DNA from: Rhodospirillales bacterium
GTDB lineage: Bacteria; Pseudomonadota; Alphaproteobacteria; Rhodospirillales; Defluviicoccaceae
NCBI GenBank assembly: GCA_026125865.1
Contig: JAHCKI010000138.1
Coordinates: 1 to 6,494, forward strand
Reading direction: 5' to 3'
DNA length: 6,494 bases
Shown: positions 4,979-6,494 of the stretch, one piece after another
How the letters are laid out: the number at the start of each line of letters is the position of its first letter
How positions within the stretch are numbered: position 1 is the first letter of the stretch
Notes under the pieces: model-generated
Database searches by the model: none
The model's input: only the letters and a program-made list of their open reading frames with translations
Told to the model about the DNA's origin: nothing
Position numbers and translations under genes: made by a program

Positions 4979-5695
4979 TTACCAATAAAGCTCACCTTGG
5001 ATGAAAGCCGCGGCCTCCCGGCTCCTGGGGTTGGCGAAGAACGGCTCCGCCGGCCCTTGTTCGACGAGGCGTCCGCGATGCAGAAACAGAACGTCGTCGG
5101 CCATGCGCCGCGCCTGGGCCAGGTTGTGGGTGGTCATCACGATCTTGGCGCCTTCGTGGTGAATGGCGTTGATGATGGTTTCGACCGCGCGGGTCGCGGC
5201 GGGGTCGAGGCTGGCGGTCGGCTCGTCGAGGAACAGGACTTGCGGCGCCAACGCCCAGGCGCGCGCCAATGCAAGTTTCTGCTGCTCGCCGATGGACAGC
5301 ACCCGCGCCGGGCGGTTCGCGAGATCGCCGAGACCTGTTTTTTCTAGCGCTGCGTCGGTGCGCCGCTTCCGTTCCGCACCGGCGATTCCACGGACGGCAA
5401 GGGCGTACGCCACATTGGCGGCGGCGGACCGGCGCAGCATGACCGGCCGCTGGAACACCATGGCTTGCACGCGGCGGACGTCGGTGCCGTTGGCGCCAAG
5501 CCACCGGACGGCACCCGCGGTCGGATCGAGCAGACCGTGGCACAATTTGAGAGTGAGGCTCTTGCCGGCGCCGTTGGGGCCGAGAATGACGGTTCGTGTC
5601 CCCTGGCGAAGCTCGCCATGCACCGAATCGATCAAGCGCTGCCCGCGTACATCGAAGCAGACGCCGTCCAGGAGCAAAGGCAGCACCGCACCCAT
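4979..5695 (-). CDS. tupC: Tungstate ABC transporter ATP-binding protein TupC
   Basis: The cytoplasmic ATPase that powers tungstate import through TupB. 238 residues, a normal single-domain ABC subunit. Walker A GPNGAGKS is at 39-46, Q-loop Gln82 in 'VFQRP', signature LSIGEQQKLALARA at 133-146 (LSIGE in place of LSGGQ), Walker B VLFLDEP at 153-159 with catalytic Glu158, D-loop SLDP at 162-165, and switch His190 in 'MTTHN'. There is no C-terminal TOBE domain of the kind ModC carries, in line with TupC. The ATG at 5695 lies 3 bp after the tupB stop, so the two are translationally coupled. Confidence 0.95.
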   Translation of the reverse strand: MGAVLPLLLDGVCFDVRGQRLIDSVHGELRQGTRTVILGPNGAGKSLTLKLCHGLLDPTAGAVRWLGANGTDVRRVQAMVFQRPVMLRRSAAANVAYALAVRGIAGAERKRRTDAALEKTGLGDLANRPARVLSIGEQQKLALARAWALAPQVLFLDEPTASLDPAATRAVETIINAIHHEGAKIVMTTHNLAQARRMADDVLFLHRGRLVEQGPAEPFFANPRSREAAAFIQGELYW

Positions 5696-5698
5696 GGG

Positions 5699-6403
5699 TC
5701 AGCTTCCGTACCAGAGGGCCGCGCCACGCAGAAGGTGGGCGGCGATGTTGACCGCGAGGGCCGTGCCCATCAGGACAATGCCGAGCCCGAGGGCCAATGG
5801 CAGGTCGCCCTTGCTGGTCTCGAGCGCGATGGCGGTCGTCATGACGCGGGTGAGGTGATCGATGTTGCCGCCGACAATCATGACCGCGCCGACTTCGGCG
5901 CTGGCCCGGCCGAAACCGGCGAGAACGGCGGTGAGCAAGGCAATGCGCCCCTCCCAAAGCAGTGTCGGCAACGATTGCCGGGGAGTGGAACCGAGGGAGC
6001 GCAGTTGGTCGCCGAGTTCTTCCCAGAGATCCTCGATGGTTTGCCGTGTCAGAGCCGCGATGATTGGGGTGACAAGTACGCACTGCGCGATGATCATCGC
6101 TGTCGGTGTGAACAACAGGCCGAGGGCGCCGAGGGGGCCGGAGCGGGACAACAACAAATAGACGAGCAGGCCGACCACCACCGGCGGCAATCCCATCATG
6201 GCGTTGAGGAGCACCACCAACGCGCCTTGTCCCGGGAAACGCCCGAGGGCGAGGGCGGCGCCAAGCGGCAAGCCCAAGAGCGCCGCGATGGCGACGGCGG
6301 CGAGGCTCACCCGCAACGACAAGCCGATGATTTCGATCAAGCCGGAATCCAGTCCCACGACGAGATCGCCGGCTTTGATGAGGGCGGTGAAAAGGTCTTG
6401 CAT
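5699..6403 (-). CDS. tupB: Tungstate ABC transporter permease TupB
   Basis: The inner-membrane channel subunit. From ATG 6403 it is 234 residues, with about five to six hydrophobic segments, among them 'LSLRVSLAAVAIAALLGLPLGAALAL', 'GALVVLLNAMMGLPPVVVGLLVYLLL', 'PTAMIIAQCVLVTPIIAAL' and a C-terminal 'LPLALGLGIVLMGTALAVNIAAHLL'. The cytoplasmic coupling loop 'DQLRSLGSTPRQSLPTLLWEGR' resembles the EAA motif that docks on the ATPase. 'GFGRASAEVGAVMIVGGNI' is a strong TupB-type signature. An in-frame TTG at 6433 would add ten basic residues; ATG 6403 is preferred because GGGGAAG lies 7 bp upstream. First gene of tupBCA; its promoter lies near the right edge. Confidence 0.93.
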   Translation of the reverse strand: MQDLFTALIKAGDLVVGLDSGLIEIIGLSLRVSLAAVAIAALLGLPLGAALALGRFPGQGALVVLLNAMMGLPPVVVGLLVYLLLSRSGPLGALGLLFTPTAMIIAQCVLVTPIIAALTRQTIEDLWEELGDQLRSLGSTPRQSLPTLLWEGRIALLTAVLAGFGRASAEVGAVMIVGGNIDHLTRVMTTAIALETSKGDLPLALGLGIVLMGTALAVNIAAHLLRGAALWYGS

Positions 6404-6451
6404 CGGCCGGCTTCCCCGGCGTTTGGTGTTCAAGTTCAGGGGCGACAGTGC

Positions 6452-6468
6452 ATGAAATATGCGTTCAT
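6452..6468. promoter_or_regulatory. Operator-like palindrome upstream of tupBCA
   Basis: ATGAA (6452-6456) and TTCAT (6464-6468) form an inverted repeat with 7-bp spacer, interlocked with GCAT (6450-6453)/ATGC (6459-6462). It lies about 15 bp downstream of a possible -10, so a bound protein would block initiation. The half-element GCATGA also occurs in the right arm of the candidate operator before the HTH-PBP gene (2890-2895). Symmetry is seen; the regulator is inference. Confidence 0.35.
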
Positions 6469-6482
6469 CGCAATCGGGTTTT

Positions 6483-6488
6483 AGAATA
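6483..6488 (-). promoter_or_regulatory. Possible -10 box of the tupBCA operon
   Basis: TATTCT on the minus strand (6488-6483) resembles a sigma-70 -10 and lies about 80 bp before the tupB start. The matching -35 would fall beyond the window edge and cannot be checked. Confidence 0.3.
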
Positions 6489-6494
6489 CGTAAA

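Noticed and set aside
5465..6484. Long plus-strand open frame (339 codons) opposite tupC and tupB
   Set aside because: It is a shadow of the tup genes: low-complexity, rich in Gln/Glu/Gly/Arg, with no domain, while the minus strand carries two complete ABC-transporter genes.

Overview
The window looks like chromosomal DNA from a GC-rich alphaproteobacterium, probably of the Rhodospirillales type. Support for this is the codon choice, the MoaA N-terminal cluster variant (CxxxCxxCMAESM rather than the usual CMP), and a SqrR/BigR-type sulfur regulator. This placement is inference from sequence character, not a database result. No mobile element, CRISPR array, tRNA or rRNA is visible.

Left part (1-1420): a small ArsR-family repressor of the persulfide-sensing SqrR/BigR type is encoded on the minus strand, divergent from a TusA-type sulfur-carrier gene (TTG start, plus strand). 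A 268-bp AT-richer intergenic region with operator-like repeats separates them. Tail-to-tail with tusA is a minus-strand gene for an unrecognised 191-residue protein with one membrane segment.

Middle (1421-4096): a 380-bp leader rich in inverted repeats precedes moaA, whose product makes the first committed intermediate of molybdenum/tungsten cofactor synthesis. Next come a candidate promoter and operator, then a one-component regulator with an excisionase-like helix-turn-helix fused to a periplasmic-binding-protein-like sensor domain, and 33 bp later a Mop (molbindin) gene for an intracellular oxyanion-binding protein.

Right part (4116-6494): facing mop, the minus strand carries a complete tungstate-type ABC importer operon, tupB-tupC-tupA (permease, ATPase, periplasmic binding protein). 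Its promoter region runs off the right edge of the window.

Read together, positions 1738-6494 form a tungstate/molybdate module: TupBCA imports the oxyanion, Mop binds it in the cytoplasm, the HTH-PBP protein is the likely sensor-regulator, and MoaA starts the pterin cofactor that receives the metal. The TusA/persulfide-regulator pair next door may be linked, because TusA-type proteins relay sulfur that can reach molybdenum/tungsten enzymes, but nothing in the sequence proves that link. The least characterised items are the HTH-PBP regulator with its candidate operators, the structured moaA leader, and the single-pass membrane protein.
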